From NCBI GenBank assembly GCA_002423025.1, contig DIUN01000009.1:1-62940 (forward strand): DNA of 62,940 nucleotides. Direction: 5' to 3'. The notes beneath the pieces were generated by a model. That model saw only the letters and a program-made list of their open reading frames with translations. It did not search any database and was not told the DNA's origin. Origin of the DNA: Sphingomonadales bacterium UBA6157. GTDB taxonomy: Bacteria; Pseudomonadota; Alphaproteobacteria; Sphingomonadales; Sphingomonadaceae. Position numbers and translations under genes: made by a program. Shown here piece after piece: positions 54,090 through 62,940 of the stretch (position 1 is the first letter of the stretch; the number at the start of each line of letters is the position of its first letter).

Positions 54090-54271
54090 GGCGTGCACTC
54101 CTTGGCCACGGGGCTGCAGCGCCAGCCCTTCGGGCATGGCGCCGGATGAGGGGCGTTACCGTGCACGTTGGGCGCCGTGAGATCATCCGTCGAGATGACA
54201 TGGGCACCGCTGGCGGCAACGGGCGCAAGCGCCGCCACCGCCAGCAGCACGCGCCGGAAGCGGCGCCTCAC
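54086..54271 (-). CDS. 61-residue exported Cys-containing peptide
   Basis: Reads VRRRFRRVLLAVAALAPVAA as a basic start and signal peptide, then a mature part of about 38 residues with Pro/His-rich PHPAPCPKGWRCSPVAKECTP-like end (C-x6-C-x6-C spacing). GTG start overlaps the receptor stop as GTGA, and its own stop overlaps the next start as GTGA. This two-sided coupling argues it is real. No family recognised. Confidence 0.65.
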   Translation of the reverse strand: MRRRFRRVLLAVAALAPVAASGAHVISTDDLTAPNVHGNAPHPAPCPKGWRCSPVAKECTP

Positions 54272-56778
54272 CACTTCCGCGTCAACACGAAGCGCACGTT
54301 GCGCCCGAACAGCGGCCGCCCATAGATCGCCGTGCTGGCGCCCTGCCCGTCAAGCTGGTCGGTGCGCGGATTGCCCTCGGTCAGGCCGCTCGCATTGGTG
54401 ATATTGTCCCCAACAACCTGGAACGACCAGTTACGGTATTCGGCGATGAAGCCCGCAGCCAGCGTGTCATAAGCAGGCAGCTCGGTACGGTTGAACAGAT
54501 CGACGAAGCGTTTGCTGGTGTAATTGTAGCGCAGATATGTCTGCATCTGGATATCGCCGATGTTGAAGTAAATCGTCGGGCGGAAGTTGCCGTAGACTTT
54601 CGGCTGGCGGATAAGCTGGTTGCCGTTCACCGCTGCAGCCGAAGCGCCAAGTTCGTTGACCAGATCGGAGATGGTCGGATCACTGACCGTCACCGTGCCG
54701 GCAAGCGACAGCCAGCTCACCGGCCGCACATTGATGTCCGCCTCCACGCCCTTGGTGACCGCCGAACCGATGAAGGTCAGCGACTGGTTGTTCTGTCCTG
54801 TCGCTGGATTGAACGCCAGGAACGAGGCGTTGAACGGATCGAACTTGGTGTAGAAGCCGGTCAGATAGGCCGATACGCCGGGCAGCGCGATCTTCAGCCC
54901 GGCCTCGTACTGGCGGGCCTTGGGGGTCACGATGGCCCCGCCGGCATAGACAGTGAATTCGCTCGGCACGCGGAACGCCTCGGCGACGCGGGCATAGACG
55001 CCGAAGGACGAGCTGATGTCGAAGTTCGCGCCAACGGTCCAAGGCGTGACGTTGACCGTGAAGCGCCGGTTGGTCGCCACGCCTGTAAAGGCCCGCGTCG
55101 CATCGTCGGCGAGAGTCGTCGGATCACCCAGGTTGACCGTTGTCTGGCCGACACCGAAGCCCTTGAAGGTGTAGCGTTCATGACGAATGCCGGCATCGAT
55201 GCGCAGATTGTCCGTCACCTGCCAGGTATCGTTGGCGAAAGCCGCCCACATCGTCACATCGCTCTCACCGGCCGTGATGGTGGTGGAGTAGCGCAGCACA
55301 CCCTTGTCGGTGACCGAGCCGAGCACCTGGTTGGTGTCGGAATAGGCAATCAGGTCAAGCGTGCGCGGCTGGGTGGCCAGCTCGAACAGATAATCCTGAT
55401 AGCGCTGCCCGTATTCATTGCCATAGGCCGCCGCATAGCCGCCGAACACGATGCTGTGCGTGCCCAGGCCGGTCTTGATTTCGCGGGACAGGCGCAGCTC
55501 ACCCTGGCCCGAATAGAAGTCCGAGGAGATCGCCCGATATTGCGCGCTCAGGACCAGCCCGGAGCTTGCGTTGGGGTCGTACAGCGTGGCGCCATTGGTG
55601 CCGCCAATCGCATAGCCGAGACGCGCAACAGTCGCCGTCGAGGTGTTGAAGGCCGTGCGCGCCGCTGCAAGGCGATCGCTGGCGAAGACGTCGCTGTCGA
55701 CGGGGTTGGTCGTCGAGTAGAGCGCATCAAAGTCCACGCGGCCATCAGTCCAGCGCGCCTTGGCATCAAGGGTCCAATCACCCAATGCCTGTTTGTAGTC
55801 CAAGCCAACGCTGTACATCTTGGTGTGCCGGCCATCGGACAGGTCGCGGTCCTCCACCTGCGTGCCGCCGGCACCGTTCGAATAGAGCAACCGGGCATTG
55901 CGCAGCGCCGGCGAATTGAGCGTGCCGGTGAAATAATCCAGGAACGGATCCAGCGAGCTTGCCGGATTCCGCGGGTCGGCAACCGGGATCGGCAGGTAAA
56001 AGACGTTCTTGTCGTTGAGATACAGCACGGAAAGCTTGACCTCGCCGCTGTCGAATTCCCGCAGGATATTCGCGCGGAACTGGCCGCCATCATCGCTGGG
56101 GAAACCGTTGGGGCGATAGCCATCGTGGCGCCGCACAAAGCCACCCGCAGCAAAGTAGGTGCGATCCCCCAACGGCCCGGAATGATAGGCATCAAGGCGA
56201 TACAGGCCGGTATCGCCCAGCGTCAGCCGCACAGCGCCAGCCGGCGTGTCCGAGCCGGTCTGGACGATGGAGTTATAGATGGCCGAAGCGTTACTTGCGA
56301 AGATCGGCGCCGGGCCGCCGCGCACGAACTCGATGGTCTTGGTCATGATGTCGACGCGGTTGAGCACATCGCCCTTGAAGAAGGGACCGTCATTGTCGTG
56401 ATAAAGCGGCAGGCCGTCCTGGTGAAAGGCCTGGAAGCTGCCTTCATTGGGGATGCCGCGCAGCCGGTAGACATTCTGCACTTCGCCGCCAGTGGCTTCG
56501 GCATGAATGCCGGGGATCTGGCCGAGCAGATCGGAAAAATTGAGCGGTGCCAGCTTCTGGATGTCGTCGTTGGACAGAGCCGTCACCGCATAGGAGACAT
56601 CGAACTTGCGCTGCGCCGTGGACGAGCCGGTGACGATAATCTCATTGCCCGTCGATGCCGCATCAGACGCTGCTGTCGCCTGGGCGGATGTTTGCGCCAC
56701 CACAGCGGTCGCCAGTCCACCTGTCATGGCTGAAGCAAGCAGGACGTGAGCCAGAAGACGGCCCGAATTCTCGATCAT
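54268..56778 (-). CDS. TonB-dependent receptor
   Basis: 836 residues from ATG 56778 (GGGGAA 6 nt upstream). Signal peptide to about AVVAQ, plug with NEIIVTGSSTAQRKFDVSYA, LLGQIPGIHAEATGGEVQN, YRLRGIPNEGSFQAFHQDG; 22-strand barrel ends FGRNVRFVLTRKW with the aromatic last residue. Plug reads more like the carbohydrate/small-molecule CirA-type than the first receptor. Unbroken. Head of a coupled unit with the exported peptide and the YdcF-like protein; an AT-rich promoter zone lies at 56842-56900. Confidence 0.92.
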   Translation of the reverse strand: MIENSGRLLAHVLLASAMTGGLATAVVAQTSAQATAASDAASTGNEIIVTGSSTAQRKFDVSYAVTALSNDDIQKLAPLNFSDLLGQIPGIHAEATGGEVQNVYRLRGIPNEGSFQAFHQDGLPLYHDNDGPFFKGDVLNRVDIMTKTIEFVRGGPAPIFASNASAIYNSIVQTGSDTPAGAVRLTLGDTGLYRLDAYHSGPLGDRTYFAAGGFVRRHDGYRPNGFPSDDGGQFRANILREFDSGEVKLSVLYLNDKNVFYLPIPVADPRNPASSLDPFLDYFTGTLNSPALRNARLLYSNGAGGTQVEDRDLSDGRHTKMYSVGLDYKQALGDWTLDAKARWTDGRVDFDALYSTTNPVDSDVFASDRLAAARTAFNTSTATVARLGYAIGGTNGATLYDPNASSGLVLSAQYRAISSDFYSGQGELRLSREIKTGLGTHSIVFGGYAAAYGNEYGQRYQDYLFELATQPRTLDLIAYSDTNQVLGSVTDKGVLRYSTTITAGESDVTMWAAFANDTWQVTDNLRIDAGIRHERYTFKGFGVGQTTVNLGDPTTLADDATRAFTGVATNRRFTVNVTPWTVGANFDISSSFGVYARVAEAFRVPSEFTVYAGGAIVTPKARQYEAGLKIALPGVSAYLTGFYTKFDPFNASFLAFNPATGQNNQSLTFIGSAVTKGVEADINVRPVSWLSLAGTVTVSDPTISDLVNELGASAAAVNGNQLIRQPKVYGNFRPTIYFNIGDIQMQTYLRYNYTSKRFVDLFNRTELPAYDTLAAGFIAEYRNWSFQVVGDNITNASGLTEGNPRTDQLDGQGASTAIYGRPLFGRNVRFVLTRKW

Positions 56779-56957
56779 GATGTTCCCCGAAATCTGTTGA
56801 AGTCGGGTCACTAGGGGGCCGAGATGACGATCAGGCGGCACATCGATGACATTATCACGAGATTTTTATTAAGAAACGTAGCGGCTTAATCCATTATTGG
56901 TGAATGATACTCAGGCAAGCTTGCCTGGTGGCGGCCTATGCCCGGCTTACGCGCACG

Positions 56958-58142
56958 TCATGGCGCTGCTCGTTGCCGAGCCAGCAATTTGGCGGCGTAG
57001 AGCGATATGCGCTCACGCAAACGGGCCTCATCACCCGTATTGGCTGGCAGGCCGAGGCGGGGCAGCGACTCGCGGGCCGCCGCGCTGCCCTGCCCGGGCT
57101 GGGCGGCAATGGCGGCCAGCAGGGCGGGGAGCTGGTCTGCGGGAAGGCGCTGCTTGAGCTCGGCTTCAACCAGCAGCGGCAAATGGGATTGCAGGGGGTC
57201 GGTATCGTACAGATCGGGCACGGCGGCGATGAGCAGCAGGTTGCGGGCGCGTTGCACCGGATCTGGATCGGCGGCGGGCGGCCATTTTGCGATCTGGCGG
57301 GTGACGCGGGCAAGGGCGCTGGTGAGTGCTGCATCAGGCGCCGTGGCGGCGATGGGAGCGACACGGCCCGTATCAGGCGGCAGCGACGCGGCGAGGCTGA
57401 CAGGAAGCATATCCGCCTGGGGCAGAGGCGGGCCGGGGCGCTGCCAGACAAAGTTTGCCAACGCCAGCCATCCGGCGACCAGCAGGGCAAGCGGCCAGCG
57501 GCGCGGGACGAGGCGAGCCGCAAACAGGGCAAGCACACCCAGCCCGGCCAGGGCAGCGAGCCCGCTGGCTGCCGCGCGGGTGCCCGTGCCGGTCACCGCC
57601 ATCTGGATGACCAGGCGCGACCAACCGGCCGGAGAGAGCGCCGGCAATGCCTGCAGCGCAAGAAACAGCCCCGCCAGCAACACGGCGCTCCACGCGGCGC
57701 GGGATGTCGTGGCGGCCAGACGGCCGATCAGCATGCCAAGGCCGACATAACAGAGAGCCGTGGCCAGCAACGCCAGGGTGGTGGAAACCGGGTGCGGCAG
57801 CGGTGGCATGCCAAGGCCGCGGGCCAGGACGTGCGTGGCCAGCAGCGCCATGCCGACCAGCACCAGCCGACTGAACAGCAGGACCGCCAATCGCGGTGCG
57901 CCGCGCTGGCAGGCCGCCGCCATCTGCACGGCACCGCCGACCATGCCGACGCCCAGCGCCATGACCGTGTAGAATGTGCCGGCCGCAAGACTGAGTGGCG
58001 CCGGCACCTCGGCTTCAAGGCCGCGCAGGGCGGCTGTGAGCAACAACGGCACCAGCCACGCGGCCAGGGGGAGACCCGGCTGCCGCGCGTCTGCGGTGAT
58101 TTCGTGGGCCAGGGCCGGCCACAGGCGTTGCTGGTTGGGCAT
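56958..58142 (-). CDS. Multi-span membrane protein, ABC-2 permease-like
   Basis: 394 residues from ATG 58142. After a soluble start (MPNQQRLWPALAHEITADAR) come about seven hydrophobic helices up to residue ~270, then a ~150-residue Ala/Pro-rich soluble domain. Layout suggests a permease subunit of an ABC-2 exporter, but the ATPase gene is not in the window. Faces the same way as the TonB-receptor unit 180 bp downstream, so it may be functionally linked. Function uncertain. Confidence 0.6.
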   Translation of the reverse strand: MPNQQRLWPALAHEITADARQPGLPLAAWLVPLLLTAALRGLEAEVPAPLSLAAGTFYTVMALGVGMVGGAVQMAAACQRGAPRLAVLLFSRLVLVGMALLATHVLARGLGMPPLPHPVSTTLALLATALCYVGLGMLIGRLAATTSRAAWSAVLLAGLFLALQALPALSPAGWSRLVIQMAVTGTGTRAAASGLAALAGLGVLALFAARLVPRRWPLALLVAGWLALANFVWQRPGPPLPQADMLPVSLAASLPPDTGRVAPIAATAPDAALTSALARVTRQIAKWPPAADPDPVQRARNLLLIAAVPDLYDTDPLQSHLPLLVEAELKQRLPADQLPALLAAIAAQPGQGSAAARESLPRLGLPANTGDEARLRERISLYAAKLLARQRAAP

Positions 58143-58269
58143 GGGGATTCTTGTCCCGCGGCCGTGTGGGAAAGGCAAGCGCCGCATGCGGGGCATGCGT
58201 GGATAGCCCAATTCCCAGCGCCTAGCAGTTAGGTCAACTGCATTATCCTTTTGTCTTAAATACATTCGG

Positions 58270-59313
58270 ATGATGGCAGGCAATTCCAAAACCGGCGTGG
58301 ACCTTGATGCCCTGCTTGGCTGGATGGACCATGAGGGCCTTGGCGTCGGGCCTATCCTCGATGCCGCCCTGCTGACCGGCGGCACCCAGAATATCCTGTT
58401 GCGCTTTAGTCGCGACGGGCGAGGCTATGTGCTGCGCCGGCCGCCGCCGCACCTGCGCGCCAACTCCAACGACACCATGCGCCGCGAGGCGCGGATGCTG
58501 GCGGCGATCGCTGATACAGGCGTTCCGCATCCACGGCTGATTGCGGCGTGCGGGGATGAAAGCGTGCTCGGCGCGGCCTTCTACCTGATGGAGCCTGTCG
58601 ATGGCTTCAACGCCACCATGGGCCTGCCGCCGCTGCACGCCGGCTCGGCAGCGGTGCGCCACCGCATGGGGCTGGCGATGATCGAAGGCATCGCCGCGCT
58701 CGGCGCGCTTGATTATCGCGCGCTGGGGCTGGAGGGCTTCGGCAAGCCTGAGAATTATCTCGCACGCCAGGTCGCGCGCTGGCAGGCGCAACTGACCTCC
58801 TATGGTGAATTCGCCGGCTGGACGGGGCCGGACGCCATCCCCGGCGTAGCCAAGGTCGCGGCGTGGCTCGAACGGCACCGGCCGCAGGATAGCGAGCCAG
58901 GCATCATCCATGGTGATTACCACCTCGCCAATGTCATGTTCCGGCATGACAGCGCGGAGCTGGCGGCGATCATCGATTGGGAGCTGACGACCATCGGCGA
59001 TCCGCTGATCGACCTTGGCTGGCTGATGGCGACCTGGCCGGAGGGCTCTGAACATGGCGACGAGGCCGTGGCCGTGCAACCCTGGGACGGGTTTCCGACG
59101 ATCGCCGAACTGGTCGCGCACTATCGGCCACGGACATCGCGCGACATGGCGGCGGTCGATTGGTACGCTGTTCTCGCCTGCTACAAGCTCGGCATCATCC
59201 TTGAGGGGACACATGCCCGCGCCTGTGCCGGACGGGCGTCGCGCGAAACCGGCGACCTGTTGCACGCCAAGACTGTCGGGCTGTTCGAGCGCGCCTTGCG
59301 ATGGATCGCCTAG
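58270..59313 (+). CDS. APH-type phosphotransferase (ACAD10/11 kinase-like)
   Basis: 347 residues, aminoglycoside-phosphotransferase fold. Brenner motif IIHGDYHLANVMF (catalytic Asp and Asn) and metal-binding IIDWELTTIGDPLIDLGW. Starts LTGGTQNILLRF. Next to an acyl-CoA dehydrogenase of the ACAD11 branch. In eukaryotic ACAD10/11 these two parts are one protein that phosphorylates 4-hydroxyacyl-CoA and removes the phosphate; the same role is inferred, not resistance. Confidence 0.85.
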   Translation: MMAGNSKTGVDLDALLGWMDHEGLGVGPILDAALLTGGTQNILLRFSRDGRGYVLRRPPPHLRANSNDTMRREARMLAAIADTGVPHPRLIAACGDESVLGAAFYLMEPVDGFNATMGLPPLHAGSAAVRHRMGLAMIEGIAALGALDYRALGLEGFGKPENYLARQVARWQAQLTSYGEFAGWTGPDAIPGVAKVAAWLERHRPQDSEPGIIHGDYHLANVMFRHDSAELAAIIDWELTTIGDPLIDLGWLMATWPEGSEHGDEAVAVQPWDGFPTIAELVAHYRPRTSRDMAAVDWYAVLACYKLGIILEGTHARACAGRASRETGDLLHAKTVGLFERALRWIA

Positions 59314-59366
59314 GCGATGCGCTCGACCATGCTGGCCTTTTCCTTTGGATTTTGCAGGAGACACAG

Positions 59367-60593
59367 ATGATTTTCGAACATTCGGAGAAGGTGCTGGCGC
59401 TGGTTGCCCGGCTCGAAGCCTTCATGGACCTGCACATCTACCCCAACGAGCAGGCCCATCATGATTGGGTGAACGACCCTGCCAAGCTCTGGAAGCACTG
59501 GCCGGGGATCGACACGCTGAAGGCCGAAGCGAAGGCGCAGGGGCTGTGGAACCTGTTCCTGCCGCACGAATATGGCGCGTGGAGCCCTGGCCTGACCAAC
59601 CTTGAATATGCGCCACTGGCCGAAATCATGGGCCGGGCACCCTGGTCATCGGAGGTTTTCAACTGCTCGGCGCCCGATACCGGCAACATGGAAGTGCTGG
59701 CCAAGTACGGCAGCCCCGAGCAGCAGCAGACCTGGCTCAAGCCGCTGCTCGCCGGTGATATCCGCTCGGCCTATGTGATGACCGAGCCGCAGGTGGCGTC
59801 CTCCGATGCCACCAACATCGAGCTGACCATCCTGCGTGACGGCGATGATTATGTCCTCAACGGCCGCAAATGGTGGATTTCCGGTGTCATGGACCCGCGT
59901 TGCACGCTGCTGCTGGTGATGGGCAAGACCTTGCTCGACAACCCGCGCCACCGGCAGCACTCGACGATCATCGTGCCCGCCGATACGCCCGGCATCACCA
60001 TCGTCCGCAACCTGACGGTGTTCGGCTCGAAGAATTCGCCGGGTGGCGAGGCCGAGATGCGCTTCGAGAATGTCCGCGTGCCGGCGGCGAACCTCATTCT
60101 GGGGGAAGGACGCGGCTTCGAGATTGCGCAGGGGCGGCTCGGGCCGGGGCGCATCCACCATTGCATGCGCTCCATCGGCCAGGCGCAGCGCTCGCTTGAG
60201 ATCATGGCGCGCCGCGTTGAAAACCGCGTGGCGTTTGGCAAGAAGCTGTCTGACCAGGGTAGCATCCGGCAGGATGTTGCGCGCTCGTTCTGTGAGATCG
60301 AGATGGCGCGGCTGCTGACGCTGAAGGCCGCCGACCAGATGGACCGGCACGGCAATGTTGTCGCCAAGGACCTGATCGCCGCGATCAAGGTGGTCGCACC
60401 GCAGATGGCGCAGACTGTCACAGACCGCGCGCTCCAGGCGCATGGCGGCATGGGGGTGAGCGACGATACACCGATCGCCGGCTTCTTCACGCTCAACCGC
60501 TTCCTGCGTCTCGCGGATGGCCCGGACGAGGTGCACATGTCCCAGCTCGGCAAGGCCAAGATCCGCGAATATAATGCGATGAACGCACGCTAG
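59367..60593 (+). CDS. Acyl-CoA dehydrogenase, ACAD11-like
   Basis: 408 residues from ATG 59367 (CAGGAG upstream). FFLPHEYG-type substrate loop (LFLPHEYGAWSPGLTN), MTEPQVASSDATNIEL, LNGRKWWISGVMDPRC, GRIHHCMRSIGQAQRS, ALQAHGGMGVSDDTP and ADGPDEVHMSQLGKAKI, the last typical of the ACAD10/11 group. 53 bp after the kinase gene. Likely acts with it on 4-hydroxyacyl-CoA (inference from family). Confidence 0.9.
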   Translation: MIFEHSEKVLALVARLEAFMDLHIYPNEQAHHDWVNDPAKLWKHWPGIDTLKAEAKAQGLWNLFLPHEYGAWSPGLTNLEYAPLAEIMGRAPWSSEVFNCSAPDTGNMEVLAKYGSPEQQQTWLKPLLAGDIRSAYVMTEPQVASSDATNIELTILRDGDDYVLNGRKWWISGVMDPRCTLLLVMGKTLLDNPRHRQHSTIIVPADTPGITIVRNLTVFGSKNSPGGEAEMRFENVRVPAANLILGEGRGFEIAQGRLGPGRIHHCMRSIGQAQRSLEIMARRVENRVAFGKKLSDQGSIRQDVARSFCEIEMARLLTLKAADQMDRHGNVVAKDLIAAIKVVAPQMAQTVTDRALQAHGGMGVSDDTPIAGFFTLNRFLRLADGPDEVHMSQLGKAKIREYNAMNAR

Positions 60594-60651
60594 GACACGA
60601 TCCGGGCTCCGGCGGCAGCGCCGGGGCCCGGAAGCCGGCGGGGAGTGCCAT

Positions 60652-61692
60652 ATGACCGAAGCCATTCTCGAGCCCGGCCTGCCGATCATCGATCCGCACC
60701 ATCATCTGTGGGATTTGCGCGCGCTCGTGCCGCATCTGCCGCCTCCGGCCCATGCCTTTGACGCGATCCTGCCGCAAACGCCGCGCTACCTGCTCGACGA
60801 ATTGCTCACGGACACCAGCAGCGGCCACAACGTCATCGCCACGGTCTTTGTCCAGTGCGGTGCCTTTTATCGCGCCGATGGTCCCGAAGCCCTCAAGCCT
60901 GTCGGCGAGACCGAGTTCGTCAATGGCGTCGCCGCGATGGCGGCAAGCGGCGCCTACAGCCCGATGCGGGCCTGTGCCGGCATCGTCGGCTATGCCGATC
61001 TTGGGCTTGGGGACGCCGTCGCGCCGGTGCTCGATGCGCATATCGCCGCCGGCGGCGGGCGCTTCCGCGGCATCCGGCACATGATGGCGCACGATGCCGA
61101 CCCGGCGGTGCTCGGGCCGCTGGCGCATGCCGCACCCGGCCTTGCCGGCAACCCGGACGTGCGCCGGGCGATAGCGCATCTTGCCGCCCGCGACCTTTCG
61201 CTCGACCTGTGGGTGGTGGAGCCACAGCTGCCCGAACTTGTCGATCTCGCCCGCGCCTTTCCGGGCACGGCGATGGTGGTCGATCATGTCGGCACACCGC
61301 TCGGCATCGGCGCCTATGCCGGCCGCCGCGCCGAGCGCTTCCCGGCCTGGGCCGCGAGCATCCGCGCGCTGGCGTCATGCCCCAATGTGATGATGAAGCT
61401 CGGCGGCCTCGCCATGCCGTTCGCGGGCTTTGACGCCATGGGGCCAGACTACCGGCCATCGTCCGAAACGCTGGCCGAAGCCTGGCGGCCCTATATCGAA
61501 ACCTGCATCGAGGCCTTTGGCGCAGAGCGCTGCATGTTTGAAAGCAACTTCCCCGTCGATCGCTGGGGCGCGGATTATGGGGTGCTGTGGAATGCCTTCA
61601 AGCGCATTGCCGCAGGTGCTTCAGCAGACGAAAAGGCGGCGCTGTTCGCCGGCACCGCGGCAAAATTCTATCGTCTGGAGTCTCTGGCATGA
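60652..61692 (+). CDS. Amidohydrolase family (lactonase-like) protein
   Basis: 346 residues, TIM barrel of the PLL/fuconolactonase type: metal start PIIDPHHHLWDLRAL, GIRHMMAHD-like loop, MVVDHVGTPLG and FESNFPVDRWGADYG with the last Asp. Homologues open lactones or act on pyrone dicarboxylates. The stop overlaps the next ATG (ATGA). Substrate unknown; a lactone formed from a 4-hydroxyacid is a reasonable idea in this operon. Confidence 0.85.
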   Translation: MTEAILEPGLPIIDPHHHLWDLRALVPHLPPPAHAFDAILPQTPRYLLDELLTDTSSGHNVIATVFVQCGAFYRADGPEALKPVGETEFVNGVAAMAASGAYSPMRACAGIVGYADLGLGDAVAPVLDAHIAAGGGRFRGIRHMMAHDADPAVLGPLAHAAPGLAGNPDVRRAIAHLAARDLSLDLWVVEPQLPELVDLARAFPGTAMVVDHVGTPLGIGAYAGRRAERFPAWAASIRALASCPNVMMKLGGLAMPFAGFDAMGPDYRPSSETLAEAWRPYIETCIEAFGAERCMFESNFPVDRWGADYGVLWNAFKRIAAGASADEKAALFAGTAAKFYRLESLA

Positions 61693-62726
61693 AGGCACTG
61701 CGCTATTTCGGCGAACGCGACATCCGCTTTGACAGCATGGACGATCCCCGGCTTGAAGCGGATGGTGACGCGATCATCCAGATGGACGCCTGCTCGATCT
61801 GCGGCAGCGACCTTCATATTTACCACGGCCACGGCTTTTCCGAGGACATCGGCTTTTGCGTCGGCCATGAGGCTGTTGGCGAAGTGGTCCAGGTCGGCCG
61901 CGCCGTGACGCGGCTGCGGCCGGGGGACAAGGTCATGATCCCCGCAGCCGTTGGTTGCGGCGCCTGCCGCTCCTGCCTTTCGGGCAATGTCATCGGCTGC
62001 GAATTCAATGGTGCGGGCTGCTACGGCCTGTCCGCAAAGCTGCAGGGCGTCCAGGCGGAAGCCTTTCGCGTGCCCGCCGCTGACAGCAACGCCATGAAGA
62101 TTCCCGAGGGCATCAGCCGCGACCAGGCGCTGATGATGACCGACGCGCTCGCGACCGCATGGTTCGGCGCCCGCAATGCCGATATCCGCCCCGGCAGCAG
62201 CGTCGCCGTCATCGGCCTCGGGCCGATCGGGCTGATGGCGGTCGACAGTGCTTTCGTCATGGGCGCACATGTCGTGTTCGCGATCGACCCTGTCACGGAA
62301 CGCCGGGCGCTAGCCGCCGAATCCGGCGCCATCGCCCTCCACCCGGACGAAGCGATCGAGCACATCCGCGAGGCCACCCATGGCCGCAAGGTCGATTGCG
62401 TGGTGGAAGCCGTTGGCCATGATGCCACGGTCGATCTGGCGCTGCGGCTGGTGACGCGGCGCGGCACGGTTTCGGTCATCGGCGTGCAGCAGTCCCGCCG
62501 CTATGCCTTCCCGCTCGAACGCGCTTTTGCCGCCGGGCTGACCTTCCGGATCGGCACTTGCTCGGTGCCGGAGGAATGGCCAGCACTGGTGCCGCTGGTG
62601 CAATCCGGCCGGCTGCGGCCAGAACGCTATATCAGCCATGAACTGCCACTGAGCGAGGGCGCTGCGGCCTATGCGGCCTTTGACAGCCGCAGCGCCGGCG
62701 CGTTGAAAATGGTCCTGATACCCTGA
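61689..62726 (+). CDS. Zinc-dependent alcohol dehydrogenase
   Basis: 345 residues. Catalytic zinc at ACSICGSDLHIYHGHG and GHEAVGEV; structural zinc cysteines in CGACRSCLSGNVIGC; cofactor loop VIGLGPIGLMA followed by an acidic residue (FAIDPV), so NAD likely. Formaldehyde- or secondary-alcohol-dehydrogenase style. Last gene of the four-gene operon; 100 bp later a bidirectional hairpin. Confidence 0.92.
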   Translation: MKALRYFGERDIRFDSMDDPRLEADGDAIIQMDACSICGSDLHIYHGHGFSEDIGFCVGHEAVGEVVQVGRAVTRLRPGDKVMIPAAVGCGACRSCLSGNVIGCEFNGAGCYGLSAKLQGVQAEAFRVPAADSNAMKIPEGISRDQALMMTDALATAWFGARNADIRPGSSVAVIGLGPIGLMAVDSAFVMGAHVVFAIDPVTERRALAAESGAIALHPDEAIEHIREATHGRKVDCVVEAVGHDATVDLALRLVTRRGTVSVIGVQQSRRYAFPLERAFAAGLTFRIGTCSVPEEWPALVPLVQSGRLRPERYISHELPLSEGAAAYAAFDSRSAGALKMVLIP

Positions 62727-62832
62727 TCCTGTGCGAACGACGCAGGAAGCAATCTCCGCACCGGTTCTACCGCGCCTTTCCGGGCTAATACAGCAGTGCA
62801 AATAGTTATCTTCGATCTGATGTGGACGCACG

Positions 62833-62862
62833 AAGCCCCGCCGGTTTGATCCGGCGGGGCTT
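62833..62862. terminator. Bidirectional hairpin between operon and tRNA
   Basis: AAGCCCCGCCGG pairs perfectly with CCGGCGGGGCTT around TTTGAT (12-bp stem). TTTGTG follows on plus. It can end both the catabolic operon and the leftward tRNA. Confidence 0.75.
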
Positions 62863-62872
62863 TGTGTATGTT

Positions 62873-62940
<68 letters not shown>

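Noticed and set aside
55180..56733. 517-aa plus frame opposite the TonB receptor
   Set aside because: Antisense shadow; no ribosome site, no family motif.
58270..59313. Aminoglycoside resistance gene
   Set aside because: The fold is shared, but the ACAD neighbour and sequence style place it with ACAD10/11 kinases.

Overview
The window is a GC-rich alphaproteobacterial chromosome segment. Gene content and protein style (TonB-dependent receptors, carotenoid and bacteriochlorophyll a genes, RsfS/RlmH/ObgE/ProBA chain, tetraheme PufC) point to an aerobic anoxygenic phototroph of the Sphingomonadales, possibly Sandarakinorhabdus/Polymorphobacter-like. That placement is from family recognition only; no search was run.

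Layout. 1-6 kb: 3' part of typA, folE, a PuuD-like membrane protein, a dgoK remnant coupled to dgoA, and a leftward aldehyde dehydrogenase plus a small membrane protein. 6-12.4 kb: a tight rightward housekeeping run rplU-rpmA-obgE-proB-proA-nadD-rsfS-rlmH-pgl, with several genes overlapping and two using unusual starts (CTG for nadD, TTG for rsfS). 12.4-26.4 kb: an NAD-dependent reductase, a homocysteine S-methyltransferase, a coupled ggt/acyl-CoA ligase pair, pyrD, a DNA-repair exonuclease/helicase pair separated by a DUF3617 gene, dnaN, a histidine phosphatase and a thiolase. 26.36-26.99 kb: a gene-free convergent gap that opens with three contiguous DnaA-box-like 9-mers and then holds about 350-400 nt that look like a large structured RNA. 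This is the least explained stretch. 27-31.3 kb: dipeptidase, acyl-CoA dehydrogenase and a Baeyer-Villiger-type monooxygenase.

31.5-43.8 kb is the photosynthesis island. A leftward superoperon crtF-bchC-bchX-bchY-bchZ-pufB-pufA-pufL-pufM-pufC makes the last steps of bacteriochlorophyll a, the core antenna and the reaction centre with its tetraheme cytochrome. Divergent crtD-crtC, together with crtF, process acyclic carotenoids (spirilloxanthin/spheroidene type). The crtF/crtD divergent promoter has two exact TGT-N12-ACA palindromes, the PpsR/CrtJ repressor target. Genes for puhA, bchFNBHLM, bchDI and early crt steps are not here, so the gene cluster must continue elsewhere.

44-58 kb is accessory: a TonB-dependent receptor broken by a 2-nt slip in a GT repeat, a secreted protein, a previously uncalled 44-aa membrane protein, an enoyl-CoA hydratase, an acyl-CoA dehydrogenase, a beta-lactamase-like hydrolase, an S1/P1-type nuclease/phospholipase, and a translationally coupled unit of TonB receptor - 61-aa exported peptide - YdcF-like protein. 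58-62.7 kb is a rightward catabolic operon (APH-type kinase, acyl-CoA dehydrogenase, amidohydrolase, zinc alcohol dehydrogenase), and the window ends inside a leftward tRNA-Met (CAT), probably the initiator.
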